A DNA stretch of 32,532 nt, from contig NZ_JAQGNX010000067.1 in NCBI RefSeq assembly GCF_028293835.1, positions 1 through 32,532 on the forward strand, written 5' to 3'. Below the pieces are notes generated by a model. That model worked only from the letters and a program-made list of their open reading frames with translations, searched no databases and was not told the DNA's origin. A program made the position numbers and the translations under genes. This stretch comes from Pseudomonas sp. GTDB taxonomy: Bacteria; Pseudomonadota; Gammaproteobacteria; Pseudomonadales; Pseudomonadaceae. Below, one piece after another: positions 7,949 through 17,433 of this stretch. How positions within the stretch are numbered: the stretch's first letter is position 1; every line of letters starts with the position of its first letter.

Positions 7949-7968
7949 CTCCGGCGCCTGTGCCGGAG
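7949..7968 (+). other. Intercistronic hairpin between adaptor and pump genes
   Basis: CTCCGGC (7949-7955) pairs with GCCGGAG (7962-7968) across a 6-base loop. There is no T-run, so it is more likely an mRNA-processing or stability element than a terminator. It lies 28 bases before the pump ATG. Confidence 0.55.
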
Positions 7969-7995
7969 CGTCGTTGAAGACTTAAAGGATTCGCG

Positions 7996-9528
7996 ATGAG
8001 CTCGAACGCCCCGGCCTCTTTTACGCCGCCCAGTTTGTTGATGTGCACCATCGGCCTGTCGTTGGCGACCTTTATGCAGGTGCTCGACACCACCATTGCC
8101 AACGTCGCGTTGCCGACCATCGCCGGTAATCTGGGCGTGAGTTCGGAGCAAGGCACGTGGGTTATCACCTCGTTTGCGGTGAGTAACGCTATTGCGTTGC
8201 CCTTGACCGGCTGGCTGAGCCGTCGGGTAGGCGAAGTGAAGCTGTTTATCTGGGCCACGATCCTGTTCGTAATGGCCTCGTTCTTGTGTGGTATTTCCAC
8301 GTCGATGCCTGAGTTGGTGGGTTTTCGGGTGTTGCAAGGCGTGGTCGCCGGGCCGTTGTACCCGATGACACAAACGCTGCTGATCGCGGTTTATCCCCCG
8401 GCGAAAAGGGGGATGGCACTGGCATTGCTGGCGATGGTCACGGTGGTGGCGCCGATTGCCGGTCCGATTTTGGGCGGCTGGATTACTGACAGTTACAGTT
8501 GGCCCTGGATCTTTTTCATCAACGTTCCGATTGGTATTTTCGCGGCCTTGGTTGTTCGCTCGCAGATGCGGGCCAGGCCAGTGGTCACCAGTCGTCAGCC
8601 GATGGATTACGTCGGTTTGATAACCCTGATTATCGGGGTCGGTGCGCTGCAGATTGTGCTCGACAAAGGCAACGACCTGGACTGGTTCGAGTCGCACTTC
8701 ATCGTTATCGGTGCGGTCATTTCAGCCATTAGCCTGGCGATTTTCATTATTTGGGAATTGACCGACAAACACCCCATCGTCAATTTGCGGCTGTTCGCCT
8801 ACCGCAACTTCCGCATTGGCACCATTACCCTGGTGGGGGGATACGCCGGCTTCTTCGGCATTAACCTGTTGTTGCCACAGTGGTTGCAGACACAGATGGG
8901 CTACACCGCCACCTACTCCGGGTTGGCCGTGGCGCCGCTGGGGGTTCTGCCGGTATTGATGTCGCCCTTCGTCGGCAAATACGCGCACAACTTCGACATG
9001 CGGCTGTTGGCCGGGATAGCCTTTTTCGCGATTGGACTCAGTTGCTTCATGCGGGCCGACTTTACCAGTGAGGTGGATTTCTATCACATCGCCATGGTGC
9101 AGTTGTTCATGGGCGCAGGCATTGCGTTGTTCTTCATGCCGACCCTGACCATTCTGCTGTCTGATCTGCCGCCCAGCCAGATTGCCGACGGCTCTGGGTT
9201 GGCGACATTCCTGCGTAACCTCGGCGGTAGTTTTGCAGCATCGCTGACGACGTGGATCTGGATTCGCCGGGCTAACCAGCACCATGCGTACCTGAGCGAA
9301 AGTGTCAGCACCTATGAGCCGGCAACCCGCGATGCAATTACCACGCTGGGCGGAGAAGGCAGCAAGGCCTATGCGCAGCTGGAATCGGTGGTCAATGCCC
9401 AGGCCTACATGATGTCGACCGTGGACTTCTTCTACATGCTGGGCTGGTGTTTCTTTGCGTTGATCGTGCTGGTGTGGTTGGCCAAACCGCCATTCACCGC
9501 AAAGGCAGGGCCTCCGGCGGGGCATTGA
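7996..9528 (+). CDS. emrB: EmrB/QacA-type MFS drug exporter (DHA2, 14 TM)
   Basis: A 510-residue inner-membrane drug:proton antiporter. The sequence shows about 14 hydrophobic helices. DHA2 signatures are visible: LDTTIANVALPTIAG in TM1 (motif D1), the TM2-3 loop motif as LTGWLSRRVGEVKLF, the conserved arginine stretch GFRVLQGVVAGPLYPMTQ, and motif C in TM5 as VTVVAPIAGPILGGWI. The preceding RBS is AAAGGAT, 6 bases from the ATG. It works with the adjacent adaptor and outer-membrane factor as a tripartite pump for hydrophobic or amphipathic toxicants; the actual substrates are not readable. It is the last gene of the operon, closed by a REP pair at 9543. Confidence 0.95.
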   Translation: MSSNAPASFTPPSLLMCTIGLSLATFMQVLDTTIANVALPTIAGNLGVSSEQGTWVITSFAVSNAIALPLTGWLSRRVGEVKLFIWATILFVMASFLCGISTSMPELVGFRVLQGVVAGPLYPMTQTLLIAVYPPAKRGMALALLAMVTVVAPIAGPILGGWITDSYSWPWIFFINVPIGIFAALVVRSQMRARPVVTSRQPMDYVGLITLIIGVGALQIVLDKGNDLDWFESHFIVIGAVISAISLAIFIIWELTDKHPIVNLRLFAYRNFRIGTITLVGGYAGFFGINLLLPQWLQTQMGYTATYSGLAVAPLGVLPVLMSPFVGKYAHNFDMRLLAGIAFFAIGLSCFMRADFTSEVDFYHIAMVQLFMGAGIALFFMPTLTILLSDLPPSQIADGSGLATFLRNLGGSFAASLTTWIWIRRANQHHAYLSESVSTYEPATRDAITTLGGEGSKAYAQLESVVNAQAYMMSTVDFFYMLGWCFFALIVLVWLAKPPFTAKAGPPAGH

Positions 9529-9542
9529 TGGGCCGCACTCTA

Positions 9543-9600
9543 TAGGAGCCAACGTGTTGGCGAGGCGATTAGGGCAGTCTCGCCAACACGTTGGCTCTAC
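9543..9600. repeat. REP inverted pair between emrB and lpxH
   Basis: AGGAGCCAACGTGTTGGCGAG (9544-9564) faces its inverted copy at 9579-9600 across 14 bases. It lies between two convergent genes and is the same family as the pairs at 2655, 14106 and 22423. It can form a long hairpin in transcripts from either side. Confidence 0.9.
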
Positions 9601-9618
9601 AGGAAGACGATTTACGAA

Positions 9619-10374
9619 TTACACCGCCATCGGGCCAGGTACCGTATGACCGGGCACAAATTCAAACGCCGCCAGTTGAAATCCCTGTTCATCGACCTGT
9701 AATGCCCAGCCTTGGCGATCCCAATCCCCCAGCACGATGCGCTTGGCCGGTTGGTCGTTGACTTGCAGTTTGTGAATGGCAGGGCGGTGGGTATGGCCGT
9801 GAATCAGCGTGTGTACGCCGTATTGCGCCATGATCCGTGGCACTTCTTCCGGCGTGACGTCAACGATGTCGTTGGCTTTCATCCGGGTTTGCGCACGGCT
9901 TTCACTGCGCAGCTTGCGCGCCAGTGTGTGTCGGGTACTCAGCGGCAAATGGCGCAGCACAAATAAGGTTAGCGGGTTACGCAGGTAACGGCGCATGCGC
10001 ATGTAGGCTTCGTCTTTGGTACACAAGCTGTCACCGTGCATCAGCAACACCGGTTCGCCGTTAAATTGCACCACGCTAGGGTCAGCCAATAACGTGCAGC
10101 CCGCCGCTTTGCAAAAGGCCCGGCCCAGCATGAAGTCGCGGTTGCCGTGCATCAGGAAAATGGTAGTGCCGCTGTCACTCAATGCGCGCAGGGCCTGGCA
10201 GATTGAGCGCTGGAAAGGCGACATGGCATCATCGCCAATCCAGGCTTCGAAAAAATCCCCGAGGATGTACAGCGTCTCGGCGTCCCGGGCGCGGCCTTCG
10301 AGCAGCTCGATAAAGGCCCGAGTAATGTCCGGGCGCTGCTCTTCCAGGTGCAAATCCGAAATCAGTAAAATCAC
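9619..10374 (-). CDS. lpxH: UDP-2,3-diacylglucosamine pyrophosphatase LpxH
   Basis: LpxH cleaves UDP-2,3-diacylglucosamine to lipid X plus UMP, the fourth step of lipid A synthesis, at the inner face of the inner membrane. The 251-residue protein has the full Mn-dependent metallophosphoesterase set: D7 and H9 in SDLHL, D40 in [13 protein letters not shown]78 and R79 in GNRD, the MHGD motif, and HGHTHRP near the C-terminal side. The start is GTG at 10374, whose GTGA overlaps the ppiB stop by 4 bases, so the two genes are translationally coupled. Length and motifs are normal. Confidence 0.96.
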   Translation of the reverse strand: MILLISDLHLEEQRPDITRAFIELLEGRARDAETLYILGDFFEAWIGDDAMSPFQRSICQALRALSDSGTTIFLMHGNRDFMLGRAFCKAAGCTLLADPSVVQFNGEPVLLMHGDSLCTKDEAYMRMRRYLRNPLTLFVLRHLPLSTRHTLARKLRSESRAQTRMKANDIVDVTPEEVPRIMAQYGVHTLIHGHTHRPAIHKLQVNDQPAKRIVLGDWDRQGWALQVDEQGFQLAAFEFVPGHTVPGPMAV

Positions 10375-10871
10375 CCAACAATCTCAGCGTTCAGGATGAT
10401 CACGTCATCGGCCGGTACGTCCTGGTGGCCGGCTTTCATGGTGGTGGCGACGCCCTTGATCTTGTCGACCACGTCCTTGCCTTCGACTACTTCACCGAAC
10501 ACGGTGTAACCCCAGCCTTGAGTGGTGGGTGCGGTGTGGTTAAGAAATTCGTTGTCAGCTACGTTGATGAAAAACTGCGATGAGGCTGAGTGCGGCTCCA
10601 TGGTACGGGCCATGGCCACCGTGTATTTGTCGTTGGAAAGACCGTTGGTGGCTTCGTTCTTGATCGTTGCGCGGGTTTTCTTTTGCGCCATGCCCGGCTC
10701 AAAACCACCGCCCTGGATCATGAAATTGCTGATGACCCGGTGGAAAACGGTGTTGTTGTAATGGCCTTCCTTAACGTACTGCACAAAGTTAGCAACAGTT
10801 TCTGACGCCTTCTCGGCGTTCAGTTCCAGGACGATATCGCCATGGTTGGTGCTCAATTTGACTTTGGACAT
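10371..10871 (-). CDS. ppiB: Cytosolic peptidyl-prolyl isomerase B (cyclophilin)
   Basis: A 166-residue single-domain cyclophilin that speeds cis-trans isomerisation of Xaa-Pro bonds. It has no signal peptide, so it acts in the cytoplasm. The catalytic pattern is visible: [14 protein letters not shown] (Arg and Phe/Met/Gln of the active site), then [13 protein letters not shown] and [18 protein letters not shown]. It is the first gene of a ppiB-lpxH operon and divergent from glnS, with 128 bases between the starts. The same glnS/ppiB/lpxH neighbourhood recurs in Pseudomonas. Confidence 0.96.
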   Translation of the reverse strand: MSKVKLSTNHGDIVLELNAEKASETVANFVQYVKEGHYNNTVFHRVISNFMIQGGGFEPGMAQKKTRATIKNEATNGLSNDKYTVAMARTMEPHSASSQFFINVADNEFLNHTAPTTQGWGYTVFGEVVEGKDVVDKIKGVATTMKAGHQDVPADDVIILNAEIVG

Positions 10872-10999
10872 TGAAAAATCGCTCGTTTTGATTTTTGGAA
10901 GCGCCGCGCTGGTCGCAACACCTTGACAGCTTCGGCTATGATAAGCGCTTTGATTTAGTCGGCCTACCCAGGCCGCGCACTTGTATGCCCAAGGATCCT

Positions 11000-12691
11000 A
11001 TGAGCAAGCCCACTGACTCCGCTGCGAATTCCAAGGCAGGACCTGCCGTCCCGACCAATTTCCTGCGCCAAATCGTGCAGGCGGACCTGGATTCGGGCAA
11101 GCACACCAAGATCGTGACCCGCTTTCCGCCAGAGCCTAACGGTTACTTGCACATTGGTCACGCCAAGTCGATCTGTGTGAACTTCGGTCTGGCACAGGAG
11201 TTCGGTGGTGAAACGCACCTGCGTTTTGACGATACCAACCCGGCCAAGGAAGATCAGGAATACATCGACGCCATCGAAAGCGACGTCAAGTGGCTGGGTT
11301 TTCAATGGTCCGGTGAAGTGCGCTATGCCTCACAGTATTTCGATCAACTGCACGAATGGGCTGTGGAGCTGATCAAATCCGGCAAGGCCTATGTCGACGA
11401 CCTGACCCCTGAGCAGGCCCGGGAATACCGCGGCACCTTGACCGAGCCGGGAAAAAACAGCCCGTTCCGTGAGCGCAGTGTCGAGGATAGCCTGGACCTG
11501 TTCGCCCGCATGAAGGCGGGTGAGTTCGAAGACGGCGCTCGCGTGTTGCGCGCGAAGATCGACATGGCGTCGCCGAACATGAACCTGCGCGACCCTATCC
11601 TGTATCGCATTCGTCACGCCCATCACCACCAGACCGGCGACACGTGGTGCATTTACCCAATCTACGACTTTACCCACGGTCAGTCGGACGCCATCGAAGG
11701 CATCACCCACTCGATTTGCACCCTGGAATTCGAAAGCCATCGCCCGCTGTATGACTGGTTCCTGGACAATCTGCCGGTACCCAGCAAGCCGCGTCAGTAC
11801 GAGTTTTCGCGCCTGAACCTGAGCTATACCGTCACCAGCAAGCGCAAGCTCAAGCAATTGGTCGACGAGAAGCACGTATTCGGTTGGGACGACCCCCGGA
11901 TGTCGACGTTGTCGGGCTTCCGTCGTCGCGGTTACACCCCGGCCTCGATTCGTAACTTCTGCGAAATGATCGGCACCAACCGGTCCGACGGCGTGGTTGA
12001 TTTCGGCATGCTTGAATTCAGCATTCGTGATGACCTCGATCACAGCGCGCCGCGTGCCATGTGCGTGCTGCGTCCGCTGAAAGTCGTGATTACCAATTAC
12101 CCGGAAGGGCAGGTGGAAAATCTGCAATTGGCGCGTCACCCGAAAGAAGACATGGGTGTGCGTGAATTGCCGTTCGCCCGTGAGATCTACATCGACCGCG
12201 ATGATTTCATGGAAGAGCCGCCAAAAGGCTACAAGCGCCTGGAACCCAACGGCGAAGTACGCCTGCGCGGCAGCTACGTGATTCGTGCCGACGAAGCCAT
12301 CAAAGACGCTGATGGCAACATCATTGAACTGCGTTGCTCGTATGACCCGGAAACCCTGGGCAAAAACCCCGAGGGCCGCAAGGTCAAAGGCGTGGTGCAC
12401 TGGGTGCCGGCAGACGCCAGCGTCGAGTGCGAAGTGCGTTTATACGACCGGCTGTTCCGCTCGGCAAACCCTGAGAAAGCCGAAGACGGCGCCAGCTTCC
12501 TGGACAATATCAACCCCGACTCCCTGCAAGTGCTGACTGGTTGTCGTGCTGAACCTTCATTGGCTCAAGCGCAACCGGAAGACCGTTTCCAGTTCGAACG
12601 CGAAGGTTATTTCTGCGCCGACATCAAGGACTCGAAGCCTGGTCATCCAGTATTCAACCGAACGGTAACTCTGCGAGATTCGTGGAGTTAA
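11000..12691 (+). CDS. glnS: Glutaminyl-tRNA synthetase
   Basis: A class Ib aminoacyl-tRNA synthetase of 563 residues that charges tRNA-Gln. The HIGH-type motif is [15 protein letters not shown] in the Rossmann fold; the KMSKS equivalent is [11 protein letters not shown]. The tRNA acceptor-binding insertion and the C-terminal anticodon-binding beta-barrels ([33 protein letters not shown]) are complete. An in-frame start 105 bases upstream exists, but AAGGAT lies just before the ATG at 11000 and the shorter form matches the family. A TTGACA at 10923 and a TATGAT at 10936 lie upstream but are too close together to form one promoter. It is followed 21 bases later by cysS. Confidence 0.97.
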   Translation: MSKPTDSAANSKAGPAVPTNFLRQIVQADLDSGKHTKIVTRFPPEPNGYLHIGHAKSICVNFGLAQEFGGETHLRFDDTNPAKEDQEYIDAIESDVKWLGFQWSGEVRYASQYFDQLHEWAVELIKSGKAYVDDLTPEQAREYRGTLTEPGKNSPFRERSVEDSLDLFARMKAGEFEDGARVLRAKIDMASPNMNLRDPILYRIRHAHHHQTGDTWCIYPIYDFTHGQSDAIEGITHSICTLEFESHRPLYDWFLDNLPVPSKPRQYEFSRLNLSYTVTSKRKLKQLVDEKHVFGWDDPRMSTLSGFRRRGYTPASIRNFCEMIGTNRSDGVVDFGMLEFSIRDDLDHSAPRAMCVLRPLKVVITNYPEGQVENLQLARHPKEDMGVRELPFAREIYIDRDDFMEEPPKGYKRLEPNGEVRLRGSYVIRADEAIKDADGNIIELRCSYDPETLGKNPEGRKVKGVVHWVPADASVECEVRLYDRLFRSANPEKAEDGASFLDNINPDSLQVLTGCRAEPSLAQAQPEDRFQFEREGYFCADIKDSKPGHPVFNRTVTLRDSWS

Positions 12692-12712
12692 GCCACACCC
12701 AAGGGATTCAAC

Positions 12713-14095
12713 GTGCTTTCTATCTACAACACGCTCAGCAAGAGCAAAGAAGTGTTTACGCCGCTGGACGGCAATAAGGTGCGGATGTACGTGTGCGGCA
12801 TGACCGTGTACGACTTCTGCCACATCGGTCATGGTCGGAGCATGGTTGCCTTCGATCTGATCACTCGGTGGCTGCGTTTTAGCGGCTATGACCTGACCTA
12901 TGTGCGCAACATTACCGACATCGACGACAAGATCATCAACCGTGCCCGTGATAATGGCGAATCGTTCGAAGCCCTGACCGCGCGCATGATCGATGCAATG
13001 CACGAGGATGAAGCGCGCCTGAATATCTTGCCGCCCGATCTGGAACCGCGTGCCACCGATCATATCGCTGGCATGCACGCCATGATTCAGACCCTGATCG
13101 ACAAGGGTTACGCCTACGCGCCGGGTAATGGAGACGTGTACTACCGCGTCGGCAAATTCCTCGGTTACGGCAAGCTGTCACGCAAGAAAATCGAAGATTT
13201 GCGCATCGGTGCGCGCATCGAAGTGGACGAGTCGAAAGACGATCCGCTGGATTTCGTGCTATGGAAGGGCGTTAAGCCGGGCGAGCCCAGTTGGGAATCG
13301 CCGTGGGGCGCGGGCCGTCCGGGCTGGCATATCGAATGCTCGGTGATGTCCACCTGTTGCCTGGGTGAAACGTTCGATATTCATGGCGGCGGTAACGATC
13401 TTGAGTTTCCGCACCATGAAAACGAAATCGCCCAGAGCGAGGCCGCTACCGGAAAGCCGTATGCCAATACTTGGGTGCATTGCGGCATGATTCGCATCAA
13501 TGGCGAGAAGATGTCCAAGTCGTTGAACAACTTCTTCACTATTCGCGACGTGCTGGAGAAGTATCAGCCGGAAGTGGTGCGCTACCTGTTGGTGTCCAGC
13601 CATTACCGCAGTTCGATCAACTATTCCGAAGACAGTCTGAAAGAGTCCAAGGGTGCGCTTGAGCGTTTTTATCACGCACTGAAGGGCCTTCCAGCCGTTG
13701 CTCCCACCGGTGGCGAAGGGTTCGTTGAGCGGTTTTCCGCGGCGATGAACGACGACTTTGGTACGCCGGAAGCCTGTGCGGTGTTGTTCGAGATGGTGCG
13801 CGAGATCAACCGTCTGCGTGACACTGATCTGCAAGCTGCCGCTGGTTTGGCTGCGCGTTTGAAACAGTTGGCCAGCGTGCTGGGTGTCTTGCAACTCGAA
13901 GCCGACGATTTCTTGCGTGCGGGTGCCGAAAGCCGGGTTGATGCGGCAGAAGTCGAAGCGCTGATAGAGGCTCGATTGACAGCGCGTGCCGACAAAGACT
14001 GGGCCGCCTCCGACCGCATCCGCGACCAACTCACCGCCATGGGTGTGGTGCTGGAAGACGGCAAGGGCGCAACGACCTGGCGTTTGGCTGACTGA
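12713..14095 (+). CDS. cysS: Cysteinyl-tRNA synthetase
   Basis: A 460-residue class Ia synthetase that charges tRNA-Cys. It shows the zinc-binding [16 protein letters not shown] segment holding the HIGH motif, the second zinc ligands in [29 protein letters not shown], the KMSKS loop as [10 protein letters not shown], and a C-terminal helical anticodon-binding domain. The start is a GTG at 12713 with AAGGGA 7 bases upstream. It forms a two-gene unit with glnS and is followed by a REP pair. Confidence 0.97.
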   Translation: MLSIYNTLSKSKEVFTPLDGNKVRMYVCGMTVYDFCHIGHGRSMVAFDLITRWLRFSGYDLTYVRNITDIDDKIINRARDNGESFEALTARMIDAMHEDEARLNILPPDLEPRATDHIAGMHAMIQTLIDKGYAYAPGNGDVYYRVGKFLGYGKLSRKKIEDLRIGARIEVDESKDDPLDFVLWKGVKPGEPSWESPWGAGRPGWHIECSVMSTCCLGETFDIHGGGNDLEFPHHENEIAQSEAATGKPYANTWVHCGMIRINGEKMSKSLNNFFTIRDVLEKYQPEVVRYLLVSSHYRSSINYSEDSLKESKGALERFYHALKGLPAVAPTGGEGFVERFSAAMNDDFGTPEACAVLFEMVREINRLRDTDLQAAAGLAARLKQLASVLGVLQLEADDFLRAGAESRVDAAEVEALIEARLTARADKDWAASDRIRDQLTAMGVVLEDGKGATTWRLAD

Positions 14096-14105
14096 TGCAT
14101 TGTTC

Positions 14106-14181
14106 GTAGGAGCCAACGTGTTGGCGAGGCGATTTTTCGGGCGGATCGTTGAGGCCGCCTCGCCAACAAGTTGGCTCCTAC
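14106..14181. repeat. REP inverted pair between cysS and the sigma-54 activator
   Basis: GTAGGAGCCAACGTGTTGG starts at 14106 and its inverted copy (one base different, AAG for ACG) ends at 14181. About 30 unrelated bases separate the arms. It again lies between convergent genes, 10 bases after the cysS stop and 22 bases before the end of the activator gene. Confidence 0.9.
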
Positions 14182-14203
14182 CGAATGTGTGGACATCCAC
14201 GTA

Positions 14204-16027
14204 TTACGCCATCCGCTGTTCTCGCAGCCGCTTATAAAGCGTATTGCGGCTTACCCCCAGCTGTTTGGCCAGTTGTGAAATATTGCCCCCAGCGGCGCGC
14301 AGTAGTTGTTGCAAGTCGTCTGACGCTGCCTGTTCCGTTCGAATATCGTCATCTTCCAGATCTGCAAAAAAATCATCCGGCAGATGCTCGGCGGTAATCT
14401 GCTGTTGGTCGGCTAATGCCAACGCCACCTGAATTACGCTACTGAGCTGACGCAAATTACCCGGCCATGGGTGTCGGTGGAACAAGCGCTGTACCTCGGC
14501 GGCAAAACCGGCCTGTTGATGCGCCTCGCGGTGCTGCTCCCACAATTGCTGAAACAGTGCGCCTTTGTCGGTGCGGTGGCGCAGCGGAGGCAGTTCAAGG
14601 GTCAGGCCGTTGATGCGGTAGAACAAATCCTGACGAAAATGACCGGACAAGACCCGCTCGCGCAGAGGCGAATGGGTGGCAGATATGAGGCGGATATCCA
14701 CCGGATACAGCTCACTACTGCCCAGCGGCTGAACCACCCGTTCCTGCAGCACCCTTAATAACCGCGCCTGTACGGCCAGCGGCATGTCGCCAATCTCATC
14801 AAGAAACAGCGTGCCTTTGTCCGCTTTACGAATCAGGCCCATGCTGCCTCGCGGATGAGCGCCGGTAAACGCTCCTTTTTCGTAACCGAACAGTTCCGCC
14901 TCCACCAACTCTGACGGTATCGCTGCGCAATTAATTGCGATCAGCGGCTGATGGGCTCTGGAACTGGCGTGATGCAATGCCTTAACAAACACTTCTTTGC
15001 CAACCCCGGTTTCGCCGTGGATTAGCAGCGGAATATTCTTCTCCAGCAAACGTTCAGCCTGATGCACAGCCTTTTCCACTTGGGGATCACCCAAAGCGAT
15101 GGCAGACAGGGTCAACGTCTCATCGGCCCCCCGGCTTTTTTGCACCTGCGTCATGCCTGGTGAGACGGGTGCGCGTCTCGGTCTACGCAACAGGCAATGG
15201 AATCGGTTGTTTCGAGCATCCAGCAAAGAAAACGAGTGACCTTCTTTTTGTTCAAGTAACTGTCGTAGTGAGGTTTTGAACAGCCGTTCGAACACCATGT
15301 GTGATGGGTTGATGCTCAGCAAGTTTTCGGCGCGGCGGTTGGTGCACACGATCTGCCCGCTTTCGTCGACGATTAACAAACCGGCCCATTGGCTGTCGAG
15401 GTTGTTAGCGCCGGTGTTAAAAGTCAGTTGAAAGTGCGTCTCTTGAAACTGATTGAGGATCAGTCGGTTTTCCACGGTCTGGCTCATCATTTTCACCATT
15501 CCCAGGGTATGGGAGGGCGGCAAAAAGCTGTCGCTGGACACGTCGAGAACCGCGATTACCCGCCGCGATGCATCGAAGATCGGTGCGGCCGAGCCGGTCA
15601 TGAAGCGGTTGGCCTTCAGAAAGTGTTCATCGTGTTCAATGTGCACCGCCTGCTCGCACGCCAGCGCGGTGCCAATGGCGTTGGTGCCCGTTGCGCTTTC
15701 AACCCAGCTGGCGCCGGCCATAAAGCCTTCGGTTTGCGGCGATTCGGCAAAACGCTGCTTTCCCCAGGACTTGAGCAACAGCCCGCGATTGTCGGCGAGC
15801 ATGATCAGGCAATTTGAGTTGCTCAGGATATTTTCGTAGTACGGCAAGACCTCTTGATGAGTGGTTTGCACCAGCGTGTGGTGTCGCTCAACCAGCTGAG
15901 AGATCTCGGTGTTGGGCAATTGGCCGAACGAGGGCCTGGAATGATGATCGAGCCCGAATGCGCGGCAGCGAGTCCAGGACTCTTTGATGATGGTGTCATG
16001 GGCAAGGGATCTGCTGTAGGTGGCCAT
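14204..16027 (-). CDS. Sigma-54-dependent activator, AcoR type (GAF - AAA+ - Fis)
   Basis: A 607-residue bacterial enhancer-binding protein. Residues about 55-190 are a GAF-type sensor with the AcoR hallmark ESATGTNAIGTAL; about 210-290 look like a PAS fold (GLLIVDESGQIVCTNRRAENLL). The AAA+ core has Walker A GETGVGKE (338-345), the sigma-54-contacting GAFTGA loop (385-390) and Walker B LFLDEIGD (about 407-414). The C-terminus is a Fis-type helix-turn-helix (GGNISQLAKQLGVSRNTLYKRL). There is no phosphoacceptor receiver domain, so a small ligand sensed by the GAF/PAS region is the likely trigger; relatives respond to acetoin, diols and alcohols. It is divergent from the ABC importer, which has a sigma-54 promoter, so it is the presumed activator. 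Its leader carries an (AAN)5 track about 20 bases before the ATG. Confidence 0.93.
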   Translation of the reverse strand: MATYSRSLAHDTIIKESWTRCRAFGLDHHSRPSFGQLPNTEISQLVERHHTLVQTTHQEVLPYYENILSNSNCLIMLADNRGLLLKSWGKQRFAESPQTEGFMAGASWVESATGTNAIGTALACEQAVHIEHDEHFLKANRFMTGSAAPIFDASRRVIAVLDVSSDSFLPPSHTLGMVKMMSQTVENRLILNQFQETHFQLTFNTGANNLDSQWAGLLIVDESGQIVCTNRRAENLLSINPSHMVFERLFKTSLRQLLEQKEGHSFSLLDARNNRFHCLLRRPRRAPVSPGMTQVQKSRGADETLTLSAIALGDPQVEKAVHQAERLLEKNIPLLIHGETGVGKEVFVKALHHASSRAHQPLIAINCAAIPSELVEAELFGYEKGAFTGAHPRGSMGLIRKADKGTLFLDEIGDMPLAVQARLLRVLQERVVQPLGSSELYPVDIRLISATHSPLRERVLSGHFRQDLFYRINGLTLELPPLRHRTDKGALFQQLWEQHREAHQQAGFAAEVQRLFHRHPWPGNLRQLSSVIQVALALADQQQITAEHLPDDFFADLEDDDIRTEQAASDDLQQLLRAAGGNISQLAKQLGVSRNTLYKRLREQRMA

Positions 16028-16048
16028 GTAAGGGTCTCTGGGTCGACA

Positions 16049-16064
16049 TTATTATTGTTGTTTT
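16049..16064 (-). promoter_or_regulatory. (AAN)5 Hfq/Crc-type site in the activator leader
   Basis: Read on the minus strand, the leader of the sigma-54 activator contains AAAACAACAATAATAATG, five AAN triplets in a row, ending about 20 bases before the ATG. AANAANAA is the established catabolite-activity motif bound by Hfq with Crc in Pseudomonas. Its place close to a weak ribosome-binding site fits translational repression when preferred carbon sources are present. Confidence 0.55.
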
Positions 16065-16110
16065 GCCAGCGCGCATTGGGCATTTTCTGCTCTAAGCGTT
16101 CAACTAGTGT

Positions 16111-16197
16111 TGTTCAAAATTGTTCAAAGTCAAACCGAAAAATGTTCAATTGTTCATTGTTAGGTGGTCACTTAAGTTCGGTTGTGAATGTCACAAC
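16111..16197 (+). promoter_or_regulatory. Candidate upstream activator sites for the importer
   Basis: Two patterns stand out upstream of the sigma-54 promoter. TGTTCA occurs four times in direct orientation, starting at 16111, 16121, 16143 and 16151. GTTGTGAATGTCACAAC (16181-16197) is a perfect dyad with 7-base arms and a 3-base centre, about 100 bases before the expected transcription start, a usual distance for an enhancer-binding protein. I cannot say which one the activator binds; the dyad is the simpler candidate. Confidence 0.45.
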
Positions 16198-16264
16198 ATT
16201 GCGATTTTTAAGTAACGGTATGATTTTCAATCGGTTAGAAAAAACCTCCCATGCCTCGGTCTGA

Positions 16265-16281
16265 TTGGCACGAATGTCGCT
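16265..16281 (+). promoter_or_regulatory. Sigma-54 (-24/-12) promoter of the ABC importer
   Basis: TTGGCACGAATGTCGCT matches the sigma-54 consensus YTGGCACGRNNNTTGCW at every specified position except one (C for T in the -12 element). Transcription would begin near 16292, about 47 bases before the first ATPase gene. The divergent gene encodes a sigma-54 activator, which makes the assignment strong. Confidence 0.78.
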
Positions 16282-16338
16282 ATCCCAAGGCGGTGCACCA
16301 TGTAATAACTCTTTACCTATAAAAATAGGGCACACCCC

Positions 16339-17433
16339 ATGTCGTTAACGCTAGAGCGCGTTAGTCGCTCGGTCGAAGGCCAAATCTGGATCGACGACGC
16401 AAGCCTGAGCTTCGAAGCCGGGTCATTCAACGTGTTGCTGGGTCGCACGCTCTCGGGCAAAACCAGTTTGATGCGCTTGATGGCCGGTCTGGATAAACCT
16501 GATAGCGGCCGGATCCTGATGAACGGAGTCGACGTCACGCAGACCTCTGTGCGCAAGCGCAACGTGTCAATGGTTTATCAGCAATTCATCAATTATCCGA
16601 CCATGAGCGTCTTCGACAACATTGCCTCGCCTTTGCGCCAGGCCGGCGTCTCTAAAGAGCTGATCCAGAGCAAAGTGCAGGAGACCGCGCGGATGTTGCG
16701 CATCGAAAAGTTCCTGTCGCGCTATCCCCTTGAACTGTCGGGTGGGCAACAGCAGCGAACAGCCATGGCGCGGGCGCTGGTCAAGGATGCCGAACTGATT
16801 CTGTTTGATGAACCCTTGGTCAACCTCGACTACAAGTTGCGTGAAGAACTGCGTCAGGAAATGCGCGAGTTATTCGAAGCGCGCCATACCATCGCCATCT
16901 ATGCCACCACTGAACCCAACGAAGCGCTGGCCTTGGGTGGGACCACCACGGTGCTTCACGAAGGGCGGGTAATTCAAAGCGGTAGGACGCCCGAGGTCTA
17001 TCACCAGCCGAAAACCGTGCTCGCCGCCGAGCTGTTTTCCGAACCACCGATTAATCTGATGCCGGGCCGTATCGACGGCAACGAAGTAAGTTTTGCCAAC
17101 TTCGTGCACTTTCCGCTCAACGTCGATTTGCGTGCAATCGGCGACGGTGAATACCGTTTCGGTGTTCGTCCCAGCCACATCTGCCTGGTGCCGTCCAACG
17201 ACGACGATCTGGAACTGGCAGTGACGGTGGAAGTGGCCGAGATCAGCGGTTCCGAAACCTTCTTGCACGTGCGAAACGAGCATTTTCTACTGGTCCTGCA
17301 TTTACCGGGGGTGCATGAATACGACGTCGATGCACCGATCCGTATTTACATCCCGACGCATAAATTGTTCGTCTTCGATCAGCAAGGTCAGCTGATCCAG
17401 GCGCCCAGCCGCAGAATCGCGAGGGTTGCCTGA
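16339..17433 (+). CDS. ABC importer ATPase 1 (GlpS-like), lacks the switch histidine
   Basis: A 364-residue importer ATPase of the MalK/UgpC type with a C-terminal TOBE/OB regulatory domain from about residue 240. Walker A is GRTLSGKTS (35-43), the Q-loop is VYQQF (79-83), the signature LSGGQ is intact (133-137), and Walker B is LILFDE (153-158, catalytic Glu158). The switch region reads YATTEPNEA where family members read VTHDQVEA, so Thr191 stands in for the histidine needed for hydrolysis. The partner ATPase has the opposite defect. It is the first gene after the sigma-54 promoter and overlaps the next gene by one base (TGATG). The arrangement resembles GlpS of the rhizobial glycerol importer; that name is by analogy. 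Confidence 0.92.
   Translation: MSLTLERVSRSVEGQIWIDDASLSFEAGSFNVLLGRTLSGKTSLMRLMAGLDKPDSGRILMNGVDVTQTSVRKRNVSMVYQQFINYPTMSVFDNIASPLRQAGVSKELIQSKVQETARMLRIEKFLSRYPLELSGGQQQRTAMARALVKDAELILFDEPLVNLDYKLREELRQEMRELFEARHTIAIYATTEPNEALALGGTTTVLHEGRVIQSGRTPEVYHQPKTVLAAELFSEPPINLMPGRIDGNEVSFANFVHFPLNVDLRAIGDGEYRFGVRPSHICLVPSNDDDLELAVTVEVAEISGSETFLHVRNEHFLLVLHLPGVHEYDVDAPIRIYIPTHKLFVFDQQGQLIQAPSRRIARVA

Noticed and set aside
10923..10941. TTGACA and TATGAT as one glnS promoter
   Set aside because: Only about 8 bases separate the two hexamers, far less than the 16-18 needed; each would have to pair with a poor partner.
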